A stretch of 64,000 bases of DNA, from NCBI RefSeq assembly GCF_022179765.1, contig NZ_BPRE01000001.1, positions 62,001 through 126,000 of the forward strand. Direction: 5' to 3'. Numbering within the stretch: position 1 is the stretch's first letter; the number at the start of each line of letters is the position of its first letter. The notes below the pieces were generated by a model. The model was not told the origin of the DNA. It did no database searches and was given only the letters and a program-made list of their open reading frames with translations. The stretch comes from Methylorubrum suomiense (GTDB taxonomy: Bacteria; Pseudomonadota; Alphaproteobacteria; Rhizobiales; Beijerinckiaceae). Made by a program: the position numbers and the translations under genes. Below, one piece after another: positions 1 to 8,236 of this stretch.

Positions 1-75
1 CCGACGACGCTGACCGATCGGCTGGATCTGCGCACCAAGCTGGCGGAGCCGGCGGAACAGTTGAGCTTGTTCTGA
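1..75 (+). CDS. C-terminal end of a gene upstream of udgX (probable radical-SAM DNA repair-type protein), partial
   Basis: The frame is open from base 1 and gives 24 residues ending in ...EQLSLF before TGA. The stop overlaps the udgX start by one base (TGATG), so the two genes are translationally coupled. In many bacteria the gene directly before a UdgX/DUF4130 fusion encodes the 'putative DNA modification/repair radical SAM protein'. The identification is inferred from that linkage and the tail; the catalytic part lies outside the window. Confidence 0.5.
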   Translation, partial: PTTLTDRLDLRTKLAEPAEQLSLF

Positions 76-1520
76 TGGACCAGCTCTCGGAGCCTTGTCC
101 CTCGGGGCCACGGTCCGCCGGCGCGATCCACGTCGCCACCCTCGCCCCGGGTGCCGACCTGCCGGGCTTCCGCACGGCCGCTCGGCGCCTGATCGCCGCC
201 GGTATCGCCCCGGACGCCGTCGTCTGGCAGACCGAGCGCCTCAGCCTGTTCGGGGCGGAGGCCGCGCCCGCCGACGCCCCGCCGCTGGCGCTGCCCCGCG
301 CGGTGACCGATCTGATTCCGATGGTGGTGCCCCACCGCGATCCGGAGCGCTACGGCCTGCTCTACGCGCTCCTCTGGCGCGTGACGCGGGGCGAGCGGGC
401 CCTCATGGAGGTGGCGAGCGATCCGCTGGTCCACCGCCTCCACCGGATGCGCAAGGCGATCGGTCGCGACCTTCACAAGATGCACGCCTTCCTGCGCTTC
501 CGCCGCGTGCCGGGGGCGGACGAGCGCTACGTGGCTTGGTTCGAGCCCGACAATCACATCCTGGAGGCGGCCGCCCCCTTCTTCGTCGATCGCTTCCGCA
601 ACCTGCGCTGGTCGATCCTGACCCCGGAGGCGTCCGCTCACTGGGACGGCACCCTGCGCTTCGGACCGCCGGGTCGGCGGGAGGACGTGCCGGAGGGCGA
701 TGGATTCGAGGCGGGTTGGCGGGACTATTACGAGAGCACCTTCAACCCGGCGCGGCTCAATCTCGACGCCATGCGCGCCGAGATGCCCCGCAAGTACTGG
801 CGGAACATGCCGGAGACCGCCGCGATTCCCGCGCTGGTGCGGGCTGCCGGCGCGCGGGCGCAGGCAATGATCGAGAGGGCACCGACGATGCCGGAGAAGC
901 GCGACCCCGTCCGGGCCGTGGAGCGAATGGCGCAGGATGAGCCGGATTCGCTGGAGGCCCTGAATGCGATCATCGCCCGCTCGGAGCCGCTGGTGCCGGG
1001 CGCGACCCAGGCGGTGCTGGGCGAGGGCCCGATCGGCGCGCGCATCGCCTTCGTCGGCGAGCAGCCCGGCGACCAGGAGGATCGGCAGGGCCGGCCCTTC
1101 GTCGGGCCGGCGGGACAGCTTCTCTCCCGCGCCCTCGAAGAGGCGGGGATCGAGCGGTCGGAGGCCTACCTCACGAATGCGGTCAAGCATTTCAAGTTCA
1201 CGCTGCGGGGCAAGCGGCGCATCCACGAGAAGCCGACGGCGGGCGAAGTGAGCCATTACCGCTGGTGGCTCGACCGGGAGCTTGATTTCGTCGCCCCGAA
1301 GCTCGTGGTGGCGCTCGGCGCCACGGCGGTTCTGGCCCTCACCGGCAAGCAGATCCCGATCACCCGCGCCCGCGGGCCGGCGGAGTTCGGCCGTCCCTAT
1401 GGCGGGTTCATCACCGTGCACCCGTCCTACCTGCTGCGCCTGCCCGACGAGGCGGCCAAGGAAGCGGCCTATCGCACCTTCGTCGACGATCTGCGGCGGG
1501 CACAGGATCTGGCGGCCTGA
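75..1520 (+). CDS. udgX: UdgX-family uracil-DNA-binding protein with N-terminal DUF4130-type domain
   Basis: 481 aa. Residues about 1-270 look like the DUF4130/TIGR03915 'probable DNA metabolism' domain (for example LHRMRKAIGRDLHKMHAF and MPRKYWRNMPE). Residues about 290-481 form a uracil-DNA-glycosylase fold: GEQPGDQED near residue 330, KRRIH at 380-384 and HPSYLL at 449-454. The KRRIH loop is diagnostic of UdgX, in which the loop histidine (H384 here) forms a covalent bond to the abasic site left by uracil removal; this is known from Mycobacterium smegmatis UdgX. The natural two-domain fusion and the coupled upstream gene fit a three-part DNA-repair cassette. The first ATG overlaps the upstream stop, which supports this start. 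Confidence 0.92.
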   Translation: MDQLSEPCPSGPRSAGAIHVATLAPGADLPGFRTAARRLIAAGIAPDAVVWQTERLSLFGAEAAPADAPPLALPRAVTDLIPMVVPHRDPERYGLLYALLWRVTRGERALMEVASDPLVHRLHRMRKAIGRDLHKMHAFLRFRRVPGADERYVAWFEPDNHILEAAAPFFVDRFRNLRWSILTPEASAHWDGTLRFGPPGRREDVPEGDGFEAGWRDYYESTFNPARLNLDAMRAEMPRKYWRNMPETAAIPALVRAAGARAQAMIERAPTMPEKRDPVRAVERMAQDEPDSLEALNAIIARSEPLVPGATQAVLGEGPIGARIAFVGEQPGDQEDRQGRPFVGPAGQLLSRALEEAGIERSEAYLTNAVKHFKFTLRGKRRIHEKPTAGEVSHYRWWLDRELDFVAPKLVVALGATAVLALTGKQIPITRARGPAEFGRPYGGFITVHPSYLLRLPDEAAKEAAYRTFVDDLRRAQDLAA

Positions 1521-1587
1521 GCGACCGGGCGAACAACCCGCATAAGGCGCGGACTCACCTGCTCAGATATGAGCCGAAGGAAGCGCG

Positions 1588-3339
1588 TCAGGCGGCCAGA
1601 CGCTCGCGGATGCGGTCGTCACGGTAGCTCAGCACCAGTTCCTGCGGGATCATGCCGGCGGTGACGGCCAGGGCGATCTCGCGGGGGCGCGCCGACAGCC
1701 TCGACTCGGCGCGGACCTCCGGAGCCACCGACGGTCCCTCTTCCGCCACGGCCTGCGGCGGAGCCGTCAAAGCGGGACGCTCGGCGAGGAAGTGGGCCAC
1801 CAAGGCCTCCGAGAGGTCGGCCAGCAGGGTTTCGGGCAAGGCTACGGACGGCGCTTCGGCGGCGACCGACGCCCCGAGGCGCTCCTCCGGCCGGGGAGCC
1901 AGCGGCCACGCGGCGTCGGCATCCGGCATCTCCGCCTCGGGGAGAGCGAGCGCGAGCGAACCCGCCTCCAGCTCGTGTGAGGTGGGCAACGCCGCGGTCG
2001 GCACGGCTGGTTCGGTGGAAGGGCGCTCGCCACGGCTCGGCGCGGAAGCCGCGTCCGCGGCGGAGAGTTCGATCACCTCCGGCAGCGCCCGCGTCTCGGA
2101 CGCCGCCCAGGCCTCGGCCAGCATCTCCGCCCAACCATCGGCACCGGTCGCGGCCAGGGCCTCGGGCACGGCGAGCAGGGGGGCGGCCTCGTCGCGGCTA
2201 TGCGCCTCCATCTGCTCCTGGGCGAACAATCGGGCCTCGTCCCGGGCGGCCTCCGCCTCGAAGCGGGCGAGGAGGGCGACGAGGCCACGGGCCTCGGCGA
2301 AGGGGAGGGTCTCGCAGGCGGTCAAGGCCGCCTCGATCATCGAGCGGGCGAGCCGCGGCCCGGTCGGACCGTTGCGGCCGTCGGCGGCCTCGCGCCACAC
2401 GGTCAGCGCCGCCTGGATCGCCGGCAGAAGCAGAATCGGCAGGCCGGCCCGGCGATGGAGGGCGGTGAAGCCCGCACCGTACGGCTCGAACATCAAACCG
2501 GCCACGCGAGCGCGGCTGAGGCCGCTCAATTCCGCGAGCGCCGCCTCGGCGAAGGGGAGGCGCAGGGACAGGATCGCCCGCAGGATCAACCCGGCGGTGA
2601 GCTGCTCCTGCACCCGCAAATGGGTGATGAGGCGAGCGAGCCCGGTCTCGCCGGCCTCGTCGCCGAGGGCGAGCGCCGCCGCGTCCCGGGCGTCGCGGGC
2701 GACGCGGGCGCCGCGTTCGGAATTCATCCAGCCGGCATCCTGACCGACGCGGGCGAGCTGCTCGGCCAGGCGAGCGACGACGGCGTGGCGCACCTCGATG
2801 GTCAGGTCGTGCCGGGCAAGCAGCGCTTGGCAGAGCGCCGCATCCTCGCCGTGGCGGTCGACCATCCGCAGGAAGGCGGCGGTGCCGATGGCCGCCCTCG
2901 GATTCTTCGCGAGCGCCACCAGGGAGGGCAGACCCGCCACCTCGGCGAGGGCGGCGGCGACGGGCCTCGACAGATCCGTCCGGGCGGCGACCGCGGAGCG
3001 CGCCGCCTCGCAACCGATCGCGACGCAATCGACGAGATCGGCATCCATCAGCACCGGCGAGCGGGCGAGCACGAGGCAGGCGATCTCGGGATGGTCGGAG
3101 GCGAGCGCCACCACGAGCGGTCGCGGCGCGCTCGCCGAATCGGCGCAGGCTTCGGCGAGCGCGCGGCGCACGGCGAGCACCGGATCGTCGAGGAGCGCCA
3201 GAAGCGCCGTCTTGGCCTCCCAGGCGGCGTCCGGCCCGAGGCTGCCGTCGAGATAGGCTCGCGCCAGGGTGCCGGCCGCCTCGGCTCGCCTTTCGGCGGA
3301 GGCGTGCTGCGTGAGGGTGAGGAACTGGCGGAGGATCAT
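1588..3339 (-). CDS. DUF2336 domain-containing protein
   Basis: 583 aa, start MILRQFLTL. The same frame stays open far upstream, but the ATG at 3339 overlaps the stop of the upstream transglycosylase gene by 4 bases (ATGA), which decides the start. The first 350 residues or so are Ala/Leu-rich helical repeats of the HEAT-like type seen in alphaproteobacterial DUF2336 proteins, for example DDPVLAVRRALAEA. Residues about 370-540 are acidic, low-complexity and probably disordered. The C-terminal 35 residues are again ordered (ALAVTAGMIPQELVLSYRDD). No catalytic motif is visible and the function is unknown. Overlap with a cell-wall lytic enzyme suggests a related envelope role, but that is inference. 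Confidence 0.82.
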   Translation of the reverse strand: MILRQFLTLTQHASAERRAEAAGTLARAYLDGSLGPDAAWEAKTALLALLDDPVLAVRRALAEACADSASAPRPLVVALASDHPEIACLVLARSPVLMDADLVDCVAIGCEAARSAVAARTDLSRPVAAALAEVAGLPSLVALAKNPRAAIGTAAFLRMVDRHGEDAALCQALLARHDLTIEVRHAVVARLAEQLARVGQDAGWMNSERGARVARDARDAAALALGDEAGETGLARLITHLRVQEQLTAGLILRAILSLRLPFAEAALAELSGLSRARVAGLMFEPYGAGFTALHRRAGLPILLLPAIQAALTVWREAADGRNGPTGPRLARSMIEAALTACETLPFAEARGLVALLARFEAEAARDEARLFAQEQMEAHSRDEAAPLLAVPEALAATGADGWAEMLAEAWAASETRALPEVIELSAADAASAPSRGERPSTEPAVPTAALPTSHELEAGSLALALPEAEMPDADAAWPLAPRPEERLGASVAAEAPSVALPETLLADLSEALVAHFLAERPALTAPPQAVAEEGPSVAPEVRAESRLSARPREIALAVTAGMIPQELVLSYRDDRIRERLAA

Positions 3340-4457
3340 GGGCCGTTCCGAAGGCGGTAGGAAGAGAGGTCGAACAGGATGGTCTTTGCCGGGCGCGCGG
3401 CCGCGGCGGACGCATCGGACGTCTGAGACGGCGCGGCGGCGGTCAGAGCCATCGGCGTCGCGGCCGTGCCGAGGCCGGCCGGGCGGCGCGGCGGCAGCGG
3501 CACCACGATCGGCGCGGCGGAGGTCGCAGACCCGGTCGAGGGCGGTTCCGGCGTCGGGACGACGGCGGGGACGTCCTCGGTGCCGTCGGAGCGCGGAAAA
3601 TAGGATGGGCCGGAACGGCTCGCCTCGACGCTGGCGGCGCGTCCCTGCCAGATCTTGGCGACGCTCTCCGAGATCGCGCCCTGGCGCCGATCGGTCTGGA
3701 ACAAGGAGCGGATGCCGCCCTCCAGCGAGGCGTAGGCGGTAGGCGGATCGGACAGGCCGGCGGTCGTCGCGACGGGGGTCGGCGCGCCCGAGGTCGCGGT
3801 GGTGAGGAGCGCGTAGAGTTCGGAGGACGAGCGCGGGCGCCCGGCCTTGTCGTAGAACAGGCCGCGATTGGCGGCGGCGGCCTCCGGCAGGTCGAGGGCG
3901 GCGGAGCGGGCGGGACTGCCCTGCGCCGAAGCGATCAGCGTCGTGGCGCCCCGCGCCCCGAGAACGTGGGCGGCGTAGAGGTCGCCCGCCGTCGGCTCGC
4001 GTCCCAGGGCGGAGCCCAAGGCCTCGCGGTTGCGCTGGGTCAGGGCGCCGGCCATCGTCGCCGACACCTTCGGATCGCGCCGCAGATCGAGGATCGCCTG
4101 TCGGGTCGCGGGATCGGAGACCGAGTAGGTGCCGTCGGAGCGCGCCGTGATGGCGTCGGCATAGGTGGACAGGCCGAGCTTTCCGCCCGCGTTCTTCATC
4201 ACGCCGAGCCACGTCTGCTCGATGAACTGGAACAGGCCGGTCGCCGTCGAGGTGCCGGCCTTGGCGGTCGGGTTGAGGCTCGATTCGCGCTGCGCCGTGG
4301 CGAGCAGGTAGTCGAAGCCGACGCCGCTCGTCTGGGCCCCGTCGCGGATCGCCGCGATCACCTCGCCGCTCGACGCCGTGCCCGTCGCCGGGCGCGCGGG
4401 CGAGACGGCGGGTCCGGTCTCGCGCGTGCCGACGGGAGCATTGGTGAACAGGAACAT
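3336..4457 (-). CDS. SLT-type lytic transglycosylase domain protein
   Basis: 373 aa from MFLFTNAPVG. Residues about 30-110 carry the lysozyme-like transglycosylase core: LLATAQRESSLNP with the catalytic Glu at about 58, followed by TATGLFQFIEQTWL. Such enzymes cleave the MurNAc-GlcNAc bond of peptidoglycan. There is no convincing N-terminal signal peptide, so either export is non-classical or the protein uses another route. The last 120 residues are Pro/Ala/Thr-rich. A paralog of the same architecture, with a signal-type N-terminus, lies at 54387-55517. The stop overlaps the DUF2336 gene start. An upstream in-frame extension exists, but it runs into the divergent gene at 4532 and is not used. 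Confidence 0.82.
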   Translation of the reverse strand: MFLFTNAPVGTRETGPAVSPARPATGTASSGEVIAAIRDGAQTSGVGFDYLLATAQRESSLNPTAKAGTSTATGLFQFIEQTWLGVMKNAGGKLGLSTYADAITARSDGTYSVSDPATRQAILDLRRDPKVSATMAGALTQRNREALGSALGREPTAGDLYAAHVLGARGATTLIASAQGSPARSAALDLPEAAAANRGLFYDKAGRPRSSSELYALLTTATSGAPTPVATTAGLSDPPTAYASLEGGIRSLFQTDRRQGAISESVAKIWQGRAASVEASRSGPSYFPRSDGTEDVPAVVPTPEPPSTGSATSAAPIVVPLPPRRPAGLGTAATPMALTAAAPSQTSDASAAAARPAKTILFDLSSYRLRNGP

Positions 4458-4531
4458 GACGCAGCCCGCAGGAACCGGCGATCGGCTCCTCGAAGACTGA
4501 CTTTCCGCCCCGTATGGTAAAGAAAGCTTGA

Positions 4532-5155
4532 ATGATCCCCGTACCTTGCCCCTCCCGTTTCCGGACGAGCCGTTTGGCCCTGCGCTGCGCGGGCGACGAC
4601 GCGCGGGGCCTCGCCGCCGCCTTGGCCTGCGGGGCGGATGCGCTGGTGATCGAGGGCCCGGTCCCGCTGGACCTGCGCGACCGGATCGGGGCGGCGATGC
4701 TGATCCACGCACTCGATGGGCCGGATGCGGCGCTGCCCACGACCGCGCCGGACGCGATCCTGCTCGATCGGGCCCGCTCCGGCCGCGACGTGGCGGCGCT
4801 CGGCGCCCGCCTCGCGGTGCACGAGGCCGAGCATGGCTGGCCGGATGGAGGGTTGCCGATCCTGGCGCAGATCGGCGATCCGCTCGGGGTGCTGGAGGCG
4901 CGCAGCTTCGTCGGTGCGAGTCCCCGACTCGCGGGACTGGGCCTCGACACGGTGGCTCTGGCGGATGCGCTCGGCGCCGAGGCTGCGGGCGAGACGGTCC
5001 GACAGGCGCGCGGGCTGGTGCGCCTCGCCGCGGCGGCGGCCGGCGTCACGGCCTTGGTGACGCTCGCGCCGGACGGGATCGAGGCCGCGCGTCGGGACGG
5101 CTTCGAGCTGCTGATCACCCGCGATCCCGAGGCTCTCTCGTCCGCATCGCCGTAA
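4532..5155 (+). CDS. Small CitE/HpcH aldolase-like protein, probably catalytically degenerate
   Basis: 207 aa, against about 280-320 for citrate-lyase beta/malyl-CoA lyase relatives. The order of elements resembles the HpcH/HpaI TIM barrel: an Ala-rich N-terminal region, RDRIGAAMLIHAL, then ILAQIGDPLGVLEA followed by ASPRLAGLGLDTVALADALG, which aligns by eye with the CitE segment around the catalytic Glu. In CitE that region reads roughly ETAEGV; here the Glu is replaced (QIGD), and the N-terminal Arg/Asp metal-site segments are missing or short. I therefore expect no lyase activity. It is divergent from the transglycosylase gene, with 74 bases between. Homology is moderate and the function unknown. 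Confidence 0.65.
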   Translation: MIPVPCPSRFRTSRLALRCAGDDARGLAAALACGADALVIEGPVPLDLRDRIGAAMLIHALDGPDAALPTTAPDAILLDRARSGRDVAALGARLAVHEAEHGWPDGGLPILAQIGDPLGVLEARSFVGASPRLAGLGLDTVALADALGAEAAGETVRQARGLVRLAAAAAGVTALVTLAPDGIEAARRDGFELLITRDPEALSSASP

Positions 5156-5209
5156 CGGAGCGGCGCGAGGTGCGGATGCGGTGGGTATCACCGGCCCCCG
5201 TGCGACCCG

Positions 5210-5320
5210 AGCACGATGCGGAAAAGTGGAATCCGGTTTTCCGAAATCGCCGTTCGGACACAAAGAGACAGATCGTGCTGCTTCCCCGAAACAGCAGCAC
5301 GCTCCAAGGCCCTCGGTCGC
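5210..5320. repeat. REP-like intergenic palindromic element
   Basis: The gap between the CitE-like gene and the GST gene contains outer arms AGCACGAT (5210-5217) and ATCGTGCT (5272-5279). Inside them is an imperfect dyad GGAAAA...TTTTCC (5220-5242). A second short hairpin follows around 5281-5300. The inner GGAAAAGTGGA-type palindrome resembles intergenic repeats I recall from many Rhizobiales genomes. No other copy is seen in this window. Confidence 0.55.
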
Positions 5321-5407
5321 CTGATCGTTCCTGATCGGTCGAAGTCAGCTCTTGTCACGGCCCTGCGCGGCAGCTCTGCTGAGGCTTCGCGTGATCGGGG
5401 CTCTTCG

Positions 5408-5995
5408 ATGCTCATCGTCTACGGCGACCGCAAGTCCGGCAACTGCCTCAAGGTCGCGTGGGTCGCGTCCCATCTTGGGGTCGGGCTCGATTGGCGCGAG
5501 GTCGATATCCTCAGGGGCGAGAGCCGCACGCCCGATTTTCTCGCCCTCAACCCCGATGGGCGCGTTCCGACGCTGGTGCTGGAGGACGGGCGGGCGCTGT
5601 CCGAGTCGAACGCGATCATCGGCTACCTCGCCCGGGGCTCGGCGCTGATCCCGGCGGACGAGTTCGCGCGGGCGAAGATGCAGCAATGGCTATTCTGGGA
5701 ACAGTACAGCCACGAGCCCTACATCGCCGTGCGCCGGTTCCAGCGGCTCTATCTCGGCAAGCCCGAGGCCGAGATCGATCCGAAGCTGTCCGAACGCGGC
5801 CATGCGGCGCTCGCCTTGATGGAGAAGACGCTCGCTTCGCAGCCGTTCTTCGTCGGGGCGGCGCTCAGCCTCGCCGACGTGGCGCTCGTCGCCTACACCC
5901 GACTCGCCCACGAGGGCGGGTTCGACCTCGCGCCGTATCCGGGCGTCCGCGCCTGGATCGCCCGCGTCGAGGGCATCCTGAGAATCGTCGACTGA
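5408..5995 (+). CDS. Glutathione S-transferase family protein
   Basis: 195 aa starting MLIVYGDRKSGNC. Residues 1-75 are a thioredoxin-like GST N-domain: LNPDGRVPTLVLEDGR contains the cis-Pro, and LSESNAIIGYLA the glutathione-binding SN(A) segment. Residues 85-195 are the helical C-domain, including FFVGAALSLADVALVAY, the usual N-capping/hydrophobic-staple region. Family members conjugate or reduce substrates with glutathione in the cytosol; the substrate cannot be inferred. An in-frame extension upstream to 5216 runs through the repeat element and is not believed. Confidence 0.9.
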   Translation: MLIVYGDRKSGNCLKVAWVASHLGVGLDWREVDILRGESRTPDFLALNPDGRVPTLVLEDGRALSESNAIIGYLARGSALIPADEFARAKMQQWLFWEQYSHEPYIAVRRFQRLYLGKPEAEIDPKLSERGHAALALMEKTLASQPFFVGAALSLADVALVAYTRLAHEGGFDLAPYPGVRAWIARVEGILRIVD

Positions 5996-5999
5996 CGTT

Positions 6000-6611
6000 T
6001 CAGCCGCCCCCGCCCTTGGGGCGACGCAGCTCGAAGCGATTGCTCGACTCGGTGGTGAAATAGTCGAAATAGCCGCCCCGCAGGATCGGGCGCATGGCGC
6101 CCGTATCGACGCGCCCGTCCTTCACGAAGCGGTCGTCGACGTAGAGCGAGACCACCTGCCCGATCACGAGGAAGTTGTTGGGCTCGGCGCCGTCGAGCGG
6201 CACCAGCGGAACGGTCTGAAGCCACTTGCACTCGATCGCCGCCGGGGATTCCGCCACCCGCGGCGGGCGCACCCGGCGCGAGGGGGCCGGCGTGAGGCCG
6301 GCGAAGGGAAATTCGCTGTCGCCCCGGGCCAGGGGCGCCGAGGTGGCGTTGACCGCCTCGCGCAGATCGTAGGTCGCGAGGCTGCACACGAACTCCCCGC
6401 CCTCCTCCGCGAAGGTCATGGCGTCCTTGCGGCCGGAGGAGGAGAACATCACCATGTCGGGCTCGCCGCCGACCGCGTTGAAGAACGAGTAGGGGGCGAG
6501 GTTCACCCGCCCCTGCCGGTCCATGGCGCTGATCCAGCCGATCGGGCGCGGGGCGATGATGGCCTTCAGCGGATTGTGCGGCAGGCTCGGGGCGTCCGCT
6601 TCGTAATGCAT
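6000..6611 (-). CDS. Flavin reductase family protein (FMN-binding split barrel)
   Basis: 203 aa from MHYEADAPSL. The N-terminus has the family signature: AIIAPRPIGWISAMD then GRVNLAPYSFFNAV, the FMN-binding region of flavin reductase-like split-barrel proteins. FSSSGRKDAMTFAEEGGEF follows. Relatives reduce FMN with NAD(P)H or carry flavin for a partner enzyme; the substrate here is unknown. The nitroreductase gene upstream on the same strand ends only 10 bases before this start, so the two flavoproteins are probably co-transcribed. The 3' end converges with the GST gene, 4 bases away. Confidence 0.9.
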   Translation of the reverse strand: MHYEADAPSLPHNPLKAIIAPRPIGWISAMDRQGRVNLAPYSFFNAVGGEPDMVMFSSSGRKDAMTFAEEGGEFVCSLATYDLREAVNATSAPLARGDSEFPFAGLTPAPSRRVRPPRVAESPAAIECKWLQTVPLVPLDGAEPNNFLVIGQVVSLYVDDRFVKDGRVDTGAMRPILRGGYFDYFTTESSNRFELRRPKGGGG

Positions 6612-6621
6612 CGCAAACCCC

Positions 6622-7209
6622 TCAGAGGCGGGTGACGATCTGCGCGAGGTCCGGGCGCGGCCGGTCGGAGGGCACCTCGCGGGCGCGGCCGACATGGATG
6701 AAGCCGGCGATCCGCTCGGAAGGCTCGAGACCCAGCGCATCGAGCACCCGCCGGTCGTAGGCGAACCACTCGGTGAGCCACGCCGTCGCGTAGCCGGCGG
6801 CGTTGGCCGCCACCACGAAATTCATGCAGACCGCACCGGCGGACAGGACCTGCTCCCATTCCGGAATCTTGATGTGCGGGCCGGCGCGGGAGACGATTGC
6901 GACCACCAGAGGCGCGTGCGCGAGGCGTCGACGCTCCTGATCGAGGCGCTTCTCGTCCGCATCGGGGAAGTCCTTCGCGTGAGTGTCGGCGATAATCGCG
7001 CCGAGGCGATGGCGCGCCTCGCCCTCGATGACGAGGAAGCGCCACGGCGCGAGCTTGCCGTGGTCGGGCACCCGCGCGGCGATGGCGAGCCAGCCGTCGA
7101 GTTCTTCCGCCGAGGGACCGGGACCGTCGAGCTGGATCGGCGGCACCGAGCGTCGGGTGCGCAGCATGTCGTGGGTGGCGGCTGGGGTCGCAGCGGGGGA
7201 GGAGGCCAT
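6622..7209 (-). CDS. Nitroreductase family protein (YdjA/RutE-like)
   Basis: 195 aa, start MASSPAATPA. MLRTRRSVPPIQLDG is the typical N-terminal Arg-Arg-Ser FMN-phosphate contact, and AARVPDHGKLAPWRFLVIEG closely follows the E. coli YdjA pattern (APDH...PW.F.VI). AGPHIKIPEWEQVLSAGA and LGLEPSERIAGFIHVG fit the remainder of the fold. These are FMN-dependent NAD(P)H oxidoreductases with poorly defined natural substrates. The frame continues upstream to 7578, but that part overlaps the divergent secreted-protein gene, so the start at 7209 is preferred. Confidence 0.88.
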   Translation of the reverse strand: MASSPAATPAATHDMLRTRRSVPPIQLDGPGPSAEELDGWLAIAARVPDHGKLAPWRFLVIEGEARHRLGAIIADTHAKDFPDADEKRLDQERRRLAHAPLVVAIVSRAGPHIKIPEWEQVLSAGAVCMNFVVAANAAGYATAWLTEWFAYDRRVLDALGLEPSERIAGFIHVGRAREVPSDRPRPDLAQIVTRL

Positions 7210-7315
7210 GGACAATCCGCGGGCTCGGGCCGAAGGTGCCTCCGCCTTGCCGCCGCCACGGTCGGGTTTCAAGAGCCGACCCACGTTCAGGCGGCATGTC
7301 GGGGAGATCAGGACG

Positions 7316-8221
7316 ATGGGACGCGGGCGTCGGGGCCGGCAGGCCGTCGCGGTTGTGGTCTGCCTCGCGAGCCCGCTGGCAGCCCATGCGCAGGACCCGT
7401 TCGGCCCAGGATTGCCTTCCCCCGGCATCACGTCGCCGATGCTGCCGCCGCCCGTCCCCGAGGGCGAGGCGGACCTGTCGCTCTCGGCGAGCTTCGTCGG
7501 CTCCAACCAACCGGTGCGCTCCGGACTGAGTTGGCGCATCTTCGAGGACAAGGGCGAGACCGGCCGTCCGGCCATCATCGCCCGCTCGACCGATGCCGCC
7601 CCGACGCTGAAATTGCCGGCGGGTGCCTACGTCGCCACCGTGACCTACGGCTATGCCAGCGCCTCGAAGCGCATCACCCTGTCCGGCCAGCCGGTGACGG
7701 AGCAGCTGAAGATCGCCGCCGGGGCGCTCAAGCTCTCCGGCGCCATCGGTGATCAGATCATCGCGCCCAACCAGCTCGCCTTCTCGGTCTTCGTGCCGGC
7801 CGGCACCAACTCCGAGGGGCGCCTCGTGCGCAGCGGGATCAAGGCGGGCGAGATCGTGCGCCTGCCCGAGGGCGTCTACCACGTCGTGTCGAATTACGGT
7901 GAGTCGAACGCGATCCAGCGCGCGGACCTCAAGGTCGAGACCGGCAAGATCACCGACGCAACGCTCAACCACAAAGCCGCGACCGTGATCCTGAAGCTCG
8001 TCGCCGCCCCCGGCACCGAGGCCTTCGCCGGAACCGCCTTCAGCGTGCTGACGCCGGGTGGCGACACGATCCGCGAGGCGATCGGTGCCTTTCCCGCCGT
8101 GACCCTGGCGGAGGGCGACTACGTGCTGATCGCCCGCCATGACGGGCAGGTCTATACCCGCGAGTTCAAGGTCGAGAGCGGCCGGGACGAGGACGTCGAG
8201 GTCTTGGCCAAGGGCAGCTGA
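7316..8221 (+). CDS. Secreted protein of unknown function
   Basis: 301 aa beginning MGRGRRGRQAVAVVVC. A signal peptide ends near AAHAQ (about residue 25), so the product should be periplasmic or envelope-located. The mature part is Gly/Ala/Thr-rich and predicted mostly beta. It shows loosely repeated units with a 'LPAGAYVATVTYGYAS / LPEGVYHVVSNYGES / LAEGDYVLIARHDGQ' cadence, typical of carboxypeptidase-regulatory-like or transthyretin-like beta sandwiches. I do not recognise a named family. The next gene starts 15 bases downstream and also encodes an exported protein, so they probably form one transcription unit. Confidence 0.8.
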   Translation: MGRGRRGRQAVAVVVCLASPLAAHAQDPFGPGLPSPGITSPMLPPPVPEGEADLSLSASFVGSNQPVRSGLSWRIFEDKGETGRPAIIARSTDAAPTLKLPAGAYVATVTYGYASASKRITLSGQPVTEQLKIAAGALKLSGAIGDQIIAPNQLAFSVFVPAGTNSEGRLVRSGIKAGEIVRLPEGVYHVVSNYGESNAIQRADLKVETGKITDATLNHKAATVILKLVAAPGTEAFAGTAFSVLTPGGDTIREAIGAFPAVTLAEGDYVLIARHDGQVYTREFKVESGRDEDVEVLAKGS

Positions 8222-8236
8222 TCGGGGACGCTGACG

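Noticed and set aside
3340..5118. Open minus-strand frame extending the DUF2336 gene to 1176 aa
   Set aside because: It runs antisense or out of frame through the transglycosylase and the CitE-like gene and has no recognisable domain; the ATGA overlap fixes the start at 3339.
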